Shown here: one piece after another, positions 14,101 to 27,200 of the stretch | How positions within the stretch are numbered: position 1 is the first letter of the stretch | How the letters are laid out: every line of letters starts with the position of its first letter | Assembly (NCBI GenBank): GCA_014529385.2 | Contig: CM043958.1 | Span: 86,039,525 to 86,103,524 of the forward strand | DNA from: Adiantum capillus-veneris | Lineage: Eukaryota > Streptophyta > Polypodiopsida > Polypodiales > Pteridaceae | DNA: 64,000 nt | Direction of reading: 5' to 3' | Translations under genes and position numbers: made by a program | Notes under the pieces: generated by a model | Told to the model about the DNA's origin: nothing | Databases searched by the model: none | The model's input: only the letters and a program-made list of their open reading frames with translations

Positions 14101-17100
14101 GAGAGAATCATCAATGGGAGGGTCCTGAGAAACTTTGGGCACAATCGTGTTATCATTCATTGCATTGATAAATGTAGTGGGTGCTATGGGTTCTTTAGAC
14201 TCATTCGATTCAAGCTTAGGACATGTTCTTTTTATGTGACCCTTGATATGACAATGAAAACAACGACCTTCCTTAGAATAAGTGCTTTGTTCTTCCGAAG
14301 TGATGTATCCTCCTACAATGCCTTGTGCTACCTTTTCATTTGGAGTAAGCTTAGGTTTAGCAATTGTGTTAGCCTTCCCCTTAGATTCATTGGAAGAATT
14401 CTTTGATGAGAGACTATTGGAAGATTGGTTAGAAGAGTTATCATTCTTACCGTTCTTACCGTTCTGCGGGTTCTGAGAAGTCTGCGAGATACTTGTGGAA
14501 GTCTTGTTCTCCTTAGGCTTTCCTTTGTTGTGCTTCATCTCGTGGGCGAGAGCAATTGCTCCTGCTTTGTTGAGATCGATTGGATCGAGTAGCTCAACAT
14601 CATACTTGATATACTCGTCCAATCCGTAAAGAAATGCCTCCTTGCGCTTTGCATCCGATTTGCGTAATTGAGTGCCGAGCTGCAAAACACGATTAGAGAA
14701 AGACATAACCGGCATACCGTTTTGCTTGAGAGCTCGCCAATCGTCCTTCAATCGTGCAAGGTACTGAGGTGGCATAAACCGCGCCTTGAGCTTGTCTTGG
14801 AAATCAGCCCAACTAAAAGAGAGGGGCGTGAAATCATCGGCTGCCTCTAGGTGCGCGGCTAGCTGTGCCTCTTTCCATGCCTGGTACCAATTAATGGCAT
14901 CACCGGCAAGGTACATAGCTGCCGTCAAAACTTTGCTATTGCCTGTTTTCTTAGTTGTCGCAAAATAAGCATTAAATTGATGCAACCAAGAATGAATAAC
15001 AGTAGCATCCATCTTACTGTCATACTTACTCAAAGTCAACTTTTCTGTGACTGGATGGTTGGAATCCGCATCGTGGCTTGCGCCACTTGACGAACTCCCA
15101 CGATCTTTGGGTGGTTCGGTCTTCGAGGCTAGGACTAGGGCAAGCAATTCTTGAGTGCGTAGCTCTCATCGAGCTTCACGCTCGGTTTCCAAAGCCAATC
15201 TATGAGCGGCACGATCGGCCTCCAATGCTGCGTTTCTTGCTACCGCTTCCTTCTTCCTTAGTTATTTTCTTTCTTTTCTTGCGTCGCGCTCGCATTCTAA
15301 AGCAAAGCGCTTGTCTTCCTGTCTATCAATCATGGCCATTATCTGCTTGACCATTGCCTCCATAGGGTCTGGTGCACTTGGTGGCGTAGATGGCGAAGGG
15401 GGAGGATTGAAGAAATCATCTCCGGGTGGGGACGAGTCTTCATCGCCTCTCTCATGCTCATCACTTGTATGCGAAGTATCCATTCCGCTTCGGGTAACGA
15501 CCATGCACTATGATCTTGGGGTCTTAAGCTCGCGAGGAACATGGGTTCTTGAGAGTCTTGATGTTCTTGAGGTCCTTGATTCGTGAGAATCTACGGTTCT
15601 TGAGGTTCTTGAGTCTTGAGAGTCTTGAGAGTCTTGGGTTCTTAGGGTTCTTGAGGTTTTCTTTCGCTTGCAAATCGCGTTGGAGAAGGATCTTCTCTTC
15701 ACCCGAGTTCTACCCTTTTCTGCGGGCCCACCCCTTGGCGGCCTTGCGCTCACACCAAGGTTGCTTTTTCCCACCTCACGTCGATTGGCCGGCCGCTAAG
15801 TGCACGTTCCGCTCTCAATGAGTAAAAAGAGACACAAGGGGAGGCTGGACAAACCCTTCTTTCTTGGGATTCCTGTCACTCTTCAACAAATCACGATTAG
15901 AAATCGCCACGCCCAAGTAAACTTGGGTTCGTGCGATCGCAACAAGCAAAAAAATTCTTGTGGTTCTTTCCTTGAGTAATGCAGAACACTTCCAAAGCTA
16001 TGATACTAATGTAAGGTGCAACGGAATGAATGTTGTATTTTTCTCAAGATTAGTGATCTTTATTGCTCAAGGTTCCTTTTAGTTCTTAGGGAAGGAGAGA
16101 GCCTTCCGTCTTATGGAGAGTGTTGTGATCACAAACAAAGTGAGTGGATATTGTGCGTGCAAGTGAATGAGACTGAGAGAAGGAGAGAAAAGAGACACGA
16201 CACACGAGAGGTTGTAAAACCCTCCTCTGAAGGCCCCACTCTCGTCGGCGAGTGGTCTACTTTGATTGCACAAAGGTGTACAATGCGAATGCAATGGACT
16301 GATGCAATGGGACTATGCCGATGATGACGACGACTCGGTGGCTGAAATCTGTTGTCTTCTAACTGCTGATTTTCGTGGCTGATTCTAGGGCTGAAAATGA
16401 CTGTTTATGGCTGTCCTTAAGGGCTGAAAATGATGGGTCTGACGGGGGTCAAGCTGAGGTCAAAAACGCTGACTGTTGTACCTGTTTTGGCTGCGTTTCC
16501 TGCTTGGTTGAAGGCTGAAAAACGCTGTTTTTGAAGGCCTATTCCATGCTGAAAATCGCTGCAATGGCTGAGGTAACCATGCGGAGAAACATGCTACAAA
16601 ATGCTGAAAACGCTGGTTTGGAAGGGGTCCTAATGCTGAACAAAAACGTTGGATGGATTTGGCTTGCTGGCGTTTTTGAATGGGCTGAACTGGCTGCCTT
16701 GGTGCTAATGGAAAAAGGCCAAGATCTGGAGGGTGCTGGCGATGGTTACTGGGAATGGAACGCTAGGATCTGCTAGAAGAGAAAACGCCAAGGGATGGGA
16801 GAGGATGGCGATGGTCTAATGCTGAGGGAGGGGTACTGCTGAGAAGTTGCCTGTTGAGCGGGAAGCGCTTGCTGCCTCTTCTGCCAAAAAGTGCTAACTT
16901 GGGTTTGCTTATATATTAACTTAGCAAAATTGCCCTACCTACTTTTGTTGGAAAGTCACTTAAAAATAAGTGAAAATAACCAAAAATAGGAAAATAGGCT
17001 AAATGCACTAGAAAATTCCCCTAACTGATGCTAATGGATTCTGATGGGAATTTCGATGATCATGCTGTGTGCAACCGGAGGATATGCATCTATGCTAAGT

Positions 17101-20100
17101 GACTGGGCATGCACGGTCTACGAATAGACTCACAAAAGTGTCAGATCACTGCTAATCTAAACTGATTGGACTGACTGAACCCTGCTGTGGTGTAGCTTGT
17201 CCACGGACACATAGGTTGGGATGTGTAACGGGACCGAAAGCTAGAATGCTTTGAGCAGACGCCGACAACCTGTAGGCCTCAAAATTGGCACCCCTTTCGG
17301 TATTTCTTTACTCTTTAAGAGGGTAAATTACAAAGAAGAGTCTTGGGAATCCTTTATCTGTATCGAGCTAGATACCACCTGTTTTGGCCAAATTTCGGTA
17401 GCATAACAGCCCCAAAACTTGCGAGAAACCAATTCCCTTGCTAGAACTCTCTTCCACTGGCATAAACCCTCTGATTCCTCCAAAAACAGTAAATTCAGCA
17501 CGCTGTATTTACTGGTTTTTGCCCTGTTTTCAGCCCCAAACAGTCTCCTAACTGTCCTCTGCCAGTGGGGCACTATTCCCAATGGTTTTGGCGTCCGTAT
17601 GGCTGAAAAACAGTCAATTTACAGCGCATACACAACGCTGAAAACGCACCTGTATGGTGAGATTATGACCCTCACCGGTGCCTGCTTTGGAGTAGCAGTT
17701 AGCTACCCCTGTTCCTGCTGAAAGAGCCTCTTGCCTCAGCACAAAAGCATAAACCCACACAGTTGTACGTCAGTCAAATGAAGAGCCCTCTTGTGGGGCA
17801 TCACATAACTGCACGTAGGGGAGAGAGAGAGAGCAGTGTGTAGTGTGCAAGGCATCACTCCTAGCACCACACTGTACATGAGAGGGAAAGAAAGCACTCC
17901 ATAGCTCTTAACCTGTGACAGGTTCTCAATGAAGCATCCCCCCAGCATAAATCGAGCGCCCCCTCTTCTGCGCTTGACCTGTAATGCATCTATGAACAAA
18001 TAGATGCAAAAAGGGGAAGATTTCCATGACTGCCAAAACCTGCGTACCGCTGAAAACGCAGCAAAACAGCCCTGTAAACACGCATTTGATGCCTTCCAAT
18101 GCTGAAAATGAGCTCCTTAGTCTTAGGTAAAGTCATGGGAAGCTCAAAAATGGAGAGAAATGACTGAAAATCACAATTATCGACCTCCAAAACTGCTCCA
18201 AAAAGTCAGTTACGAGTTCTGTTCTCCCAGACTTGGTAAATTGACCAAAAAGTGCCACTTGGCACTCATGCATGCAATTTCCCCGCATTGGGCTTCCTGC
18301 TTAAAAATCTCTCAACTTCTGCATCAGTTGACTTTACAGCAGAGTAATAAATCTTCCCTTGGTCATACCGAAGGTAATGACGCGAACACATTTCACGGCC
18401 CAAAATAGCAGTTTCGTAATTTTTAGGAGATGCTTCCATTGGGCTCTCACTGATCATCTGACCATCTATTTCCTCATTGGGACCGCATCCAAAAGTGCAA
18501 TGTGCCCCAACTGTCGGATACTTTCTGTTGGTGATCCCACCTTGAATTTATGCCTTTATTGAGTTCACTTCCTAGTATCCACCAACTTGCTAAGTGTGAC
18601 GGGGGGACCTACATGACCTTGCACTGAGCCTAGACATCCTCTTACTATACGAATTCCAGTGCCAACCCACTTCCTGTCTGCGGGTGAAACTACCGTTCAC
18701 ATTGGTCATACAATGTCCGACCATTTGCAACTTGAAAACGAGGGTCTCAAAAATTAAACAAAAATCATTGGAAAGAAACCAACAACTAAGGTTAGCAGTT
18801 GCCACGTCCTCGTGACATACTCCCCTCTTGAAATCGCAAACGTCCTCGATTGCATACCATAAATACATGCCATAGATGATCTTGTGTGGTGAGTATCCTT
18901 TTATCATCGCATGTATCTGCAAGAAAGACTGTCAAAACATATGTACAAATAACTTAATGAGACCTTCAAACTTTTGTCAAACTGTACACTGCTGTTGCAC
19001 CGAATCCATGAGTACATTTGATGTGCTAGCTCTATCATTACCCCTCCTTTGCAGACATTGGGTTGGGGCATAAGTAGGCTGTAACCCAAAGACCTCAAGG
19101 TAAAGCTGCAATACATTTGGTGACTCTAATAGTTCATGCCCTTCCATCCACTTTCCATCCATAGGTGGATAGTTCTTGAACTTCACCACATAACATCTTG
19201 CAACCTGTCCCTTAACTTTACGCTATCACTTCGGTGTATCACCAAGAATTAGAAGCACTACCAGAGTTGTATCCGAATGACCAAGACTTCTCCACCGTTT
19301 GGGAAAAGCTACATCGTGGAGAGAATGAGTTTCCCTATTCCATTCGGGACGGTTATCTCTACCACCATCAGGCCATATGTGTGGCGGAACAATTAAGAAA
19401 GAAGATCATGGATGAAGCACACGCTTCGCCTTATGCGGGTCATCGGGGTATTCTCCCTACGACCTTAGCAATGGAAAGATATTTCTTTTGGCCTAGCCTT
19501 AAAGCAGACATTGATAAGTATGTCAGGGAATGCTTGGGTTGCCAAAAAAGTGAAGTATGATCGGCATAAGACGCCTGGGTTGCTACAACCATTGCCTGTG
19601 CCTAATGAACCTTGGGAAAGTATTGCCATGGACTTCATCATGGACCTCCCTAGAACTCAGACTGGAAATGACGCGATCTGGACCATTGTGGACAGGTTTA
19701 GCAAGCAAGCACAATTTATACCAGTCAAGAAAACGATCAAAGCAGATCATATGGCTAGGGTTTTTATGGCACAGATCTTTAAGCATCATGAAATGCCTAA
19801 GTCTATTGTGAGTGATCGAGATCCTCGCATGACCGGAAATTTTTGGCGTGCCTTGATGGATAATCTTGGTACGAAGTTGAATTTTTCATATGCCTACCAT
19901 CCTCAAACGGACGGGCAAAGTGAGATAGCCAATTCCACAGTATTGGATATGTTAAAAGCTTATGTGTCAGGCAATCTGACTGGGAGAAATATTTGCCTCT
20001 TGTCGAGTATGCGTATAACAATACCATACACTCATCGACGGGGAAAGCACCTTTTGAGATTCTCTATGGTAAGCCTTTGCTTCCACCGATCCTTTTAACT

Positions 20101-23100
20101 AAGGATAAGATCTTTGCAACAGATGAATTCGTCCGGGATTTGGACACAGCCTACGAGCAAGTTAGGAGAGCTATTCTACGCTCTCAGGGAAAGCATAAGA
20201 AAGCTGCAGACAAGCACATGAGGAATCTAGACTTAACAGTCGGACAGTTAGTCTTACTCAAGTTTGAGAAGGCAAGACTTAAGAAACAAGCGTCTCATAA
20301 GGGGAAGGTGGTAAAACTTTCTACCCGTTATTATGGGCCGTTTCAGATCACTGAGCAAGTGAATGATGTCACCTTCCGATTAGAGCTACCGCCTAATTGG
20401 AGGATCCATAATGCTTTCCATGTCAGTTTACTCCGGCCGTATGTGGGACCGCCTCCGAGTCAGCCTAGTGCTGAGGAACCTCCTGAGGTTGAGGAAACAG
20501 AAGAACTACTCCAACCGGGACAGATAGTAAGTCATCAGGAGCGGCCCCTCAAGTCCGGAAAAATAACACGGAAGTATTTGGTTAAGTTTAAGAACTATTC
20601 GAATCTAGATGCTCAGTGGATGACACAGGAGGAATTAGCAACTTATCCCGAGATACTGGAGGTATATATTCAAGCACTACAGTTGAGGTCAACTGTTTAG
20701 AAGCCAGAGGGATGTTGCTAATTGGACTATTTTCTAATTTTTAATGATTAATTTCTTTCTCTAGGATATTTTATTGTGTACACTAAGAACTGTTAAAAGA
20801 TTGTAGCTACAGGAGCGCCATCAAGAACGGACAACTCTGATGTGTCATTTGATGGGTGACGGTACACATCGCGAAGGAGTTTCCGTAAGTTCGGTGGAAA
20901 GGGCCGGGTTACGAGTGCCCCTGATGCGTCACATGATGGGTGACGGGTGCATCAGAAAGGGGGCATTCCGTAGGCTGAGGAGGAAATCCGAACTGAGTAA
21001 GAAAATACGCGTAAGAACGCAAGCACAAGAATAAAGATGGGTTCAAAGAAGATTTTTACGAAAAGCAGGAACTTTCGCGGGAGGGCAGATGCTTTCCCGC
21101 GAGGAGTTTGTGCCTGCATTGCATCTGTGCCCGTGTTCTGCACCCGGGGACGCCTAGAATGTGTTCGTGTAGCATTGTTTTCACTAACTGAGTGAGTTTT
21201 TAAAGTTTAAACAAGTTCACACTTTATTTTATAAAGTGGCCGATCACTTTTAAGTGACCAGCCCTCTTATAATAAAAAAAGCAATGCTCTAAAAATCCTA
21301 CGTTAAAACTCTACAAAAAAAAGCCTACGCAAGGCTGACTGAATTCAGCGATCTCTCTCTCTCCTCTCGCTAGGGGCGCCAGGCTTTTGCTTTTTGGCTC
21401 CTATTCCCGCCGGGTGCAAGGACCTATAAAAGGGCAGTTAGCGTTCCAGTTTTACACACGCCAGGAGCAGCAGGAGGAGTTAGCGCTGAGAATTTGGAGC
21501 AGTCATTGCGAAGGAAATTCAGCAAGTGTTCGTGTGACGACTGAGTACGGAGGTCGCTTTTTCGAGCAAGGAGCTACAGGTATAATTTGTTGATACGCAT
21601 TGCGAGCTATTGCTTTGTGTGGTTGTTTTGTAGGAATCCTCCCTCACGGGAAGTACGACCTTTGCGTCTAAGTCCCTCTCGGGAAGTACGGCTTCGCGCC
21701 TAAGTCCCTTGCGGGAAAGTACGGCCTCGTGCCTAAGTCCTTCACGGGAAAAGAACGACCTTTGGGTCTAAGATTACCGAACGGAGGGGTTTCCTCGGAT
21801 TCTTGTGCTTGTATATGAACTCTCCCTGAATAAAGAATACTCTTGACGGGGGGGGGGACAGCCCATCTTCTGGTCCCCAATACTGTGTCGATCTTCTCCC
21901 TTCTCTCACATTTGCAAAGTACTTTATTTTTCAGATTTCTAAGTGCTCGTGTACGCTCCCGTTTTGTGACACATACAAAATAAGCACACACATCAAAATT
22001 GAATCACTGTGAAAAGACTTTGGGGGGTCAAAGAAAAGGTAATCAGTCAGGCAATGATTTCATGAGAAATTCCTTTTATCGTAGCTTAACTACAAGGTCT
22101 TCTAGGTATAGCCTCTAGTCAGCCCTCGAACATGAAATACTTGGCTCTCGCGATTAAACAACTTAATTGACCAGAGAAAATTAAGAAGCTTACCCATGGT
22201 ATTAATAGTCGATCTCTAGTGCCTTTCGACCGCTAAATTAGCGACCCCAGACTTGTTTAATTTTTACCTTTACATCTGTTTATGCATTTGATTACATTGC
22301 AATTTAATGTTTATTGCTGACAAATTGTTTAAAATTCTGTTACCAATCAATTTGTCTGCCTAAAACTGCATATGCTTTTTAATCGCTTATGAGAATGCAA
22401 TTACTGTGCCAATGTTGTTTGATTTTGCAGTGACTGAAGAAGACTAAGGACATTCATCTCAAATGCTCTTCCACCTCGACGAACGAGCTTCAACTCAATA
22501 GCTTCCGAGGATGGAATCTACATCAAGAAGGGGGGCATGTTAACCCTTACGGCTCACGGACACCCTATCACCTACGAGACGGACGTTGTAACCTACAGCG
22601 GACATTGTATTATTTATTTGGTAGAGTCAGGTACCGGGCTTGTCTGTCCAATAGGAAAAGGGTAAGAGTGATCGCCGATGAGAGGCGCACTCTAACTGGA
22701 ACATTCAAGGGATTAGTTGGCTAAGCATGGGCGCCCAAGTGTGAATGGGTGAGCTCATAAAAAAGTCAACTAAACCTAAAATTCACTCATTCTCTCATTT
22801 GTGCAATAGAAGAGTGCTCTTGCTCCATCTCCATCTTCTTCTTCTTCATCTCCTTGTGTGTGTGTGTGTATCCGTGAGAGAGAGAGAGAGAGAGAGATTG
22901 TGCGATCGAGCATTACGACGACGGCACGGAGGCGGCGAAGCGGTTGAGCGCGGCGAAGCGTCGGCTCCTTCTTCGTCGCGGCGAGGAATCCTCCACGAAG
23001 CAAGCATAGAGCGGTGAGTGACACACCATCGCCTTCTTTGAGCTTACTAGTTTAGGCTTGTTGTGTGCTTGGAGCCATTTGTGGCTCGCACACGGTGTAT

Positions 23101-24165
23101 TGGCAAGTTCCTTGCATTGACACATACGACATACGCGCACACCCCTTCTTGAAAGAGAGTAATCGCCCCCGATTACAGCATATCTGCATTACACTACATT
23201 GTTCGCCCATTCGTAGCTCACAATTACTTTACAGTTGTCACCGGCATTACCAAGCTCTCTAAGCAAAGTCCTCCTTGTGGATAGTTTGGAAGACCAAAGA
23301 TCGTGGTCACACACTATCATCACCGTCTATAACCCGGCTGCACTAACTCTGATTTCGAGCATGCCGTGCACGTGCACATCATCTGCTCGCTAGTCGCCAA
23401 CGCATTTGGGAAGCACCTTTGCACCAAGCGAAGTCGCAACCACCATCGAGCATCATCATAAGGGCCCAGTTGAGCTGGTCGGCATCGCCACGCCCGAAGC
23501 TCCTGCCTTGCGCCGCTTGGCACCCACCCCCTCCTTCAGCACCTACAGCCTCAATCCCGGCTAAAACCCGCCCCAACCACTCTCGCCATCACCCATGCGC
23601 TGGCCATCACCCATGCGCTACCTCGTCAATGGTTGCAATCAACCTGCTGTCAGCCCCAAGCCACCGCTCTCGTCAACGACTGCAACCCCTCAGGCCCTCA
23701 CCATCGTCTTGTCATGCTACGCCGACTGCTCATGGCCCCCCCACAGAGAGCAACTACTTGTTCTTTATCCAGCCTGTCGACATCCCCTTAAAATAAAAAT
23801 ACAAATTGATATCCTTTTTTTTTATTTGCTTTTCTAAGATCTCATTCCCACACTATCGGGAGCTCTTTCGGAGCACACGACCTACAGAGCTACAAAGGGG
23901 GAACAAAGACGGCTCCAAGCCCATTCTGATGCCCTCCAACAATCCGACATCCTCGGCTCAAATCCAACAAAGAACCACGAGTTATATTTTATTTTTATTT
24001 TTAAAAAAAGAGGATCTTTGAGGACTTTTCAAAAGAAGAAGTGATTTTCCAAGCTTCAAAGTGACCTCAACCAAGGGCCTCAAGCAGAGTCTTCAAGACA
24101 CTAATCCTCTAGTGTGAAGAGTAGCTTCACCGACTGTGAAGAGGGGCTTCACACTAAGGAATTTT

Positions 24166-24220
<55 letters not shown>

Positions 24221-27200
24221 AAATCTTGCAGCCAAGCACAATAACTTGCAAATATTTTTAAAAAATTCTAATTATCTCCTAAAGGGATATTTCTGCTTGT
24301 GTAAAGAGGTAGACAGTGGCTAGGAGAGTCTCCTAAGCTAAGACCCTTATATTAGCGCAATGGAAGAGAAGGGGCTTGGGAAATTTAACATGGAGGGCTT
24401 TCATACTTGGCAAACCAAGTTGAAAGGCTACTTAATGAAAAAACAGTTGTGGGGAATAGTGAAGCCAACACTCACTGATCCGACATCTACTACTGGTGCA
24501 CAAGTTCTTACACGAGCTATGAGTGCACAAAATCAAGCCAAAGACGAGCAGGCATTAGGAATCATAATCACTGCACTACATGACAATTATGTACACTTTA
24601 TTGATGATTGTGATACCTCATCAGCTGCATGAAAGCACTAGAAAGAAACTTTGGAGCTAGGAAAAAGAAGAGTAAAGTAAGCTTAAAGAAAGATCTATAC
24701 AAATTGCAAATGGAACATAACGAAGATATTGCAAGCTTGGTCAATCGCCTCAAAAGCATGACCACACAACTAGCTTATGTAAACAGTGCAGTACCAGAGG
24801 AGGACAAAATCAAGGTTCTTCTAACAGCCTTACCACCTAGCTTTGACCAGATAATGACCATCATTGAGGAGAAGGATCCGAGGAATGTTGCTTCAGGAGA
24901 AGGAGCTTTTGCAGTTAGCTCAAGTAACAAAACTTGTTTCAAGTGTGGCAAAGAAGGGCACATAGCAAAGGATTGTCTAGCATCAAAGACTTACAACATT
25001 TGCGGAAAGAAGGGTAATCTTCCTTCCAAGTGTTTCAAAAGGGACAAAGCTGGCACCACCAGAAATCCAAGGCCCAAAGTATATTTGGCAGAAGAAGACA
25101 AAGATGAAGATAAAGAAGAAGGCGGCAATAGCCTTCTAGTCTAAGACGAGAATCTCTAGCTTTTTTGTTTTGCCTTTCCATTTCAGTTGTATTTGTTTGG
25201 AGATAGCTTGGACTAGCTTGGTCTCAGTCTTATACATCTGTTTGAGGGCAAGTGTTTGAGTATCTCTTGGATTAGAGATAGTTTGGCTCCTGGATTGGGG
25301 ATGGTCTCCTGGATTGGAGATGTGGATTGGAGTGTGCCAGAGATGTCAGTTTCTTCCTAGTCCAAACCTGAAGGGGAGAATTGTAAAGTGTGAGCTTTGT
25401 CCTAGAGTACAAGAGTATGAGTCAAGGAGAGGAAAGGTAGAATTATCCCACATACAATGGTGCAAGGCTGTAGAGCTACTTAAAGCTCACTTATGAATGA
25501 ATAAACACAAATCTATTTTGCATTACATCTCTCTTGTTTATAGTAAGCATGTGATGGCTTAGCAAATACTCAAGATCGTGTTTATAAGTCCAAGTTAATT
25601 GATCTTGGAACCTAATTCGCTTGAGTGATAATCCAGCCAACACACTCTCACTTGTGTCACGATGTTTATCTTTTATCCACCCTAGCTAGCACGATCCCGT
25701 TTCCATCAAGAGGTAGGGCAATGCCTGGAAAAATACTTTTTGTAAGTTATTGTTAAGTTTTGGATAATAGAAACACAGTGCTATCTAATGGTGCTCACTT
25801 TTCTCCTTCTCGTGCTTCCTAATTCCTTCCCAGTTGTAACATTGCAATGATGTCTATTGCGTCGAAACCGCAGATAAGAGCTCTACGCATTAACGTAAAC
25901 ATATCATGGTAATCTAGCTTTTGGCGTCGTCGACCCACCGCCTAATTTCATCATAAGTAGGAATTTAAGCTAGAAAATCACAAAGTAAGAATAGGCGGGG
26001 TATTGGGGTATCATTGCTAAGCATTTAAATAATTTCGGGGTCAGAAACGACTAGATCAAAAACTCACTGTCTGCTGTTAATAATTGCGTTTTTTGCAACT
26101 CATCAAAAGTGAGATTTGAGACCATAAGCAAGTGTGCTTAGGTTTTATATACTTGTCCTAGAAGTTTTGTAACATTCGGATGTTGTTTGATGCTGTAACA
26201 GTCATGTTTTGTTTGCTTATTAGTGAGTAGCTTTTGATGACTTTGGTCATTTGAGTGTAGCTTGTGTTAAATGCGAGTTGTCTATTGTTTTCCAAGAGAT
26301 TGACACCCTTTTGTAGCCTTTATGCACTAGGCAAATCAACTTCGTCCCATAGATTGACAATTATGTTCGCGGTTCTTGCTATGTCTGCAGAGTGAGGTTA
26401 GAACCAACAAGAAAAGAAATATATATGAGGGCGTCCGGACAAGGTGGACGGCCGGTCCCAAACTCGGGTTGCCAGACCAAATACAACCTAGACTATGGGT
26501 GGCCAGCCCGGAGACATACTAGCCGGACAAGTATGCCCTAGACCTATGTGAAGCAGCAAAGTGGTGTAAGTCTAACAAGCATGCATTGTTTATAGGTTCA
26601 TCAAACAGTATTGAAACTAGCATGCAACCAATATTAAACAAGTACAATCGGCACCAAAACAAGGTCAAATAGGTTCAAACAAGATACAAAATATCGACAT
26701 AGTATCCTCAAACAGTATTCAAAATCTCAAACAAGTAGTTCTCGTTGCATAAGATTGGATCTCCATCTCTTATGCTCCCAAATGCTTATAAAGCCATCTT
26801 CCTTCGTTCTGCTACTTGTTGTCTACAAACAAATAACAAGAGCAGCCAAAACATATTATTGATACATGTTGAATTTTTTGCAAAAAAACCCTAATTTGTT
26901 GCTGTAAAACATAATTTCTCAAAATTGTTGAAATTAAAAAATCTGTTTTCGTCAATGCGTAGGGCTTGTCGAGACGATCAACTCTAATCTTTGCCGCATA
27001 TCCAAATTCTCATGTGGTGAAGAGATTTTTAGAGGTCTCTTGTACAAAGAAAAGCATTAAAAAATATGCCATTTAAGGCAAAACTAAACTCTTGTTTCTT
27101 CATCTTCTCTTTTTGTTGTCCTTTCTTCTTCTTCCAACTCCATAGCTTCCAATTGTAGGTTGATGTAGTACCGGTTTGCTTGTCAGAACAACAAACAACT

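Larger units (their letters stand above)
11308..17235 (-). mobile_element. Retroelement 2: gag-protease LTR element without RT/integrase
   Basis: 5.9-kb element in minus orientation, flanked by the 5-bp duplication GAAAG (11303-11307 and 17236-17240). LTRs of about 1.23 kb at both ends differ by only a few percent, including the mutated outer end of the right LTR. The PBS is a degenerate TAGTATCATAGC beside 16010. A clean polypurine tract (AAAAGGAGGGGA, 12541-12552) precedes the 3' LTR. The interior holds one gag-protease-X frame and no reverse transcriptase, RNase H or integrase, so it is non-autonomous. It inserted into the LTR of retroelement 3. Confidence 0.9.
11155..19228 (-). mobile_element. 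Retroelement 3: gypsy chromovirus remnant (3' LTR plus chromodomain), split by retroelement 2
   Basis: Minus-oriented LTR of about 1.73 kb: 11155-11307 joins 17241-18818 once retroelement 2 is removed. LTR start TGTCACGAGG at 18818 is preceded by a purine tract (TTCAAGAGGGGAGTA, 18819-18836). Upstream, 19228-18977 encodes a chromodomain. The element is cut off at about 19229 where a plus-strand chromovirus begins, so its pol and 5' LTR are missing. The LTR contains the shared CTTTCGGTATTTC module at 17285-17310. Confidence 0.75.
19229..21972 (+). mobile_element. Retroelement H: 5'-truncated gypsy chromovirus with 3' LTR
   Basis: It starts abruptly inside the region before the integrase zinc finger and runs through integrase, chromodomain, stop (20700) and an LTR of about 1.1 kb (20843-21972, ending TTTTGTGACA). 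The LTR has a TATA box (CCTATAAAAG, about 21422), an AATAAAG signal (about 21830) and a four-copy tandem repeat. The LTR start is uncertain because the preceding purine tract is poor and no TSD can be checked. Confidence 0.75.
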
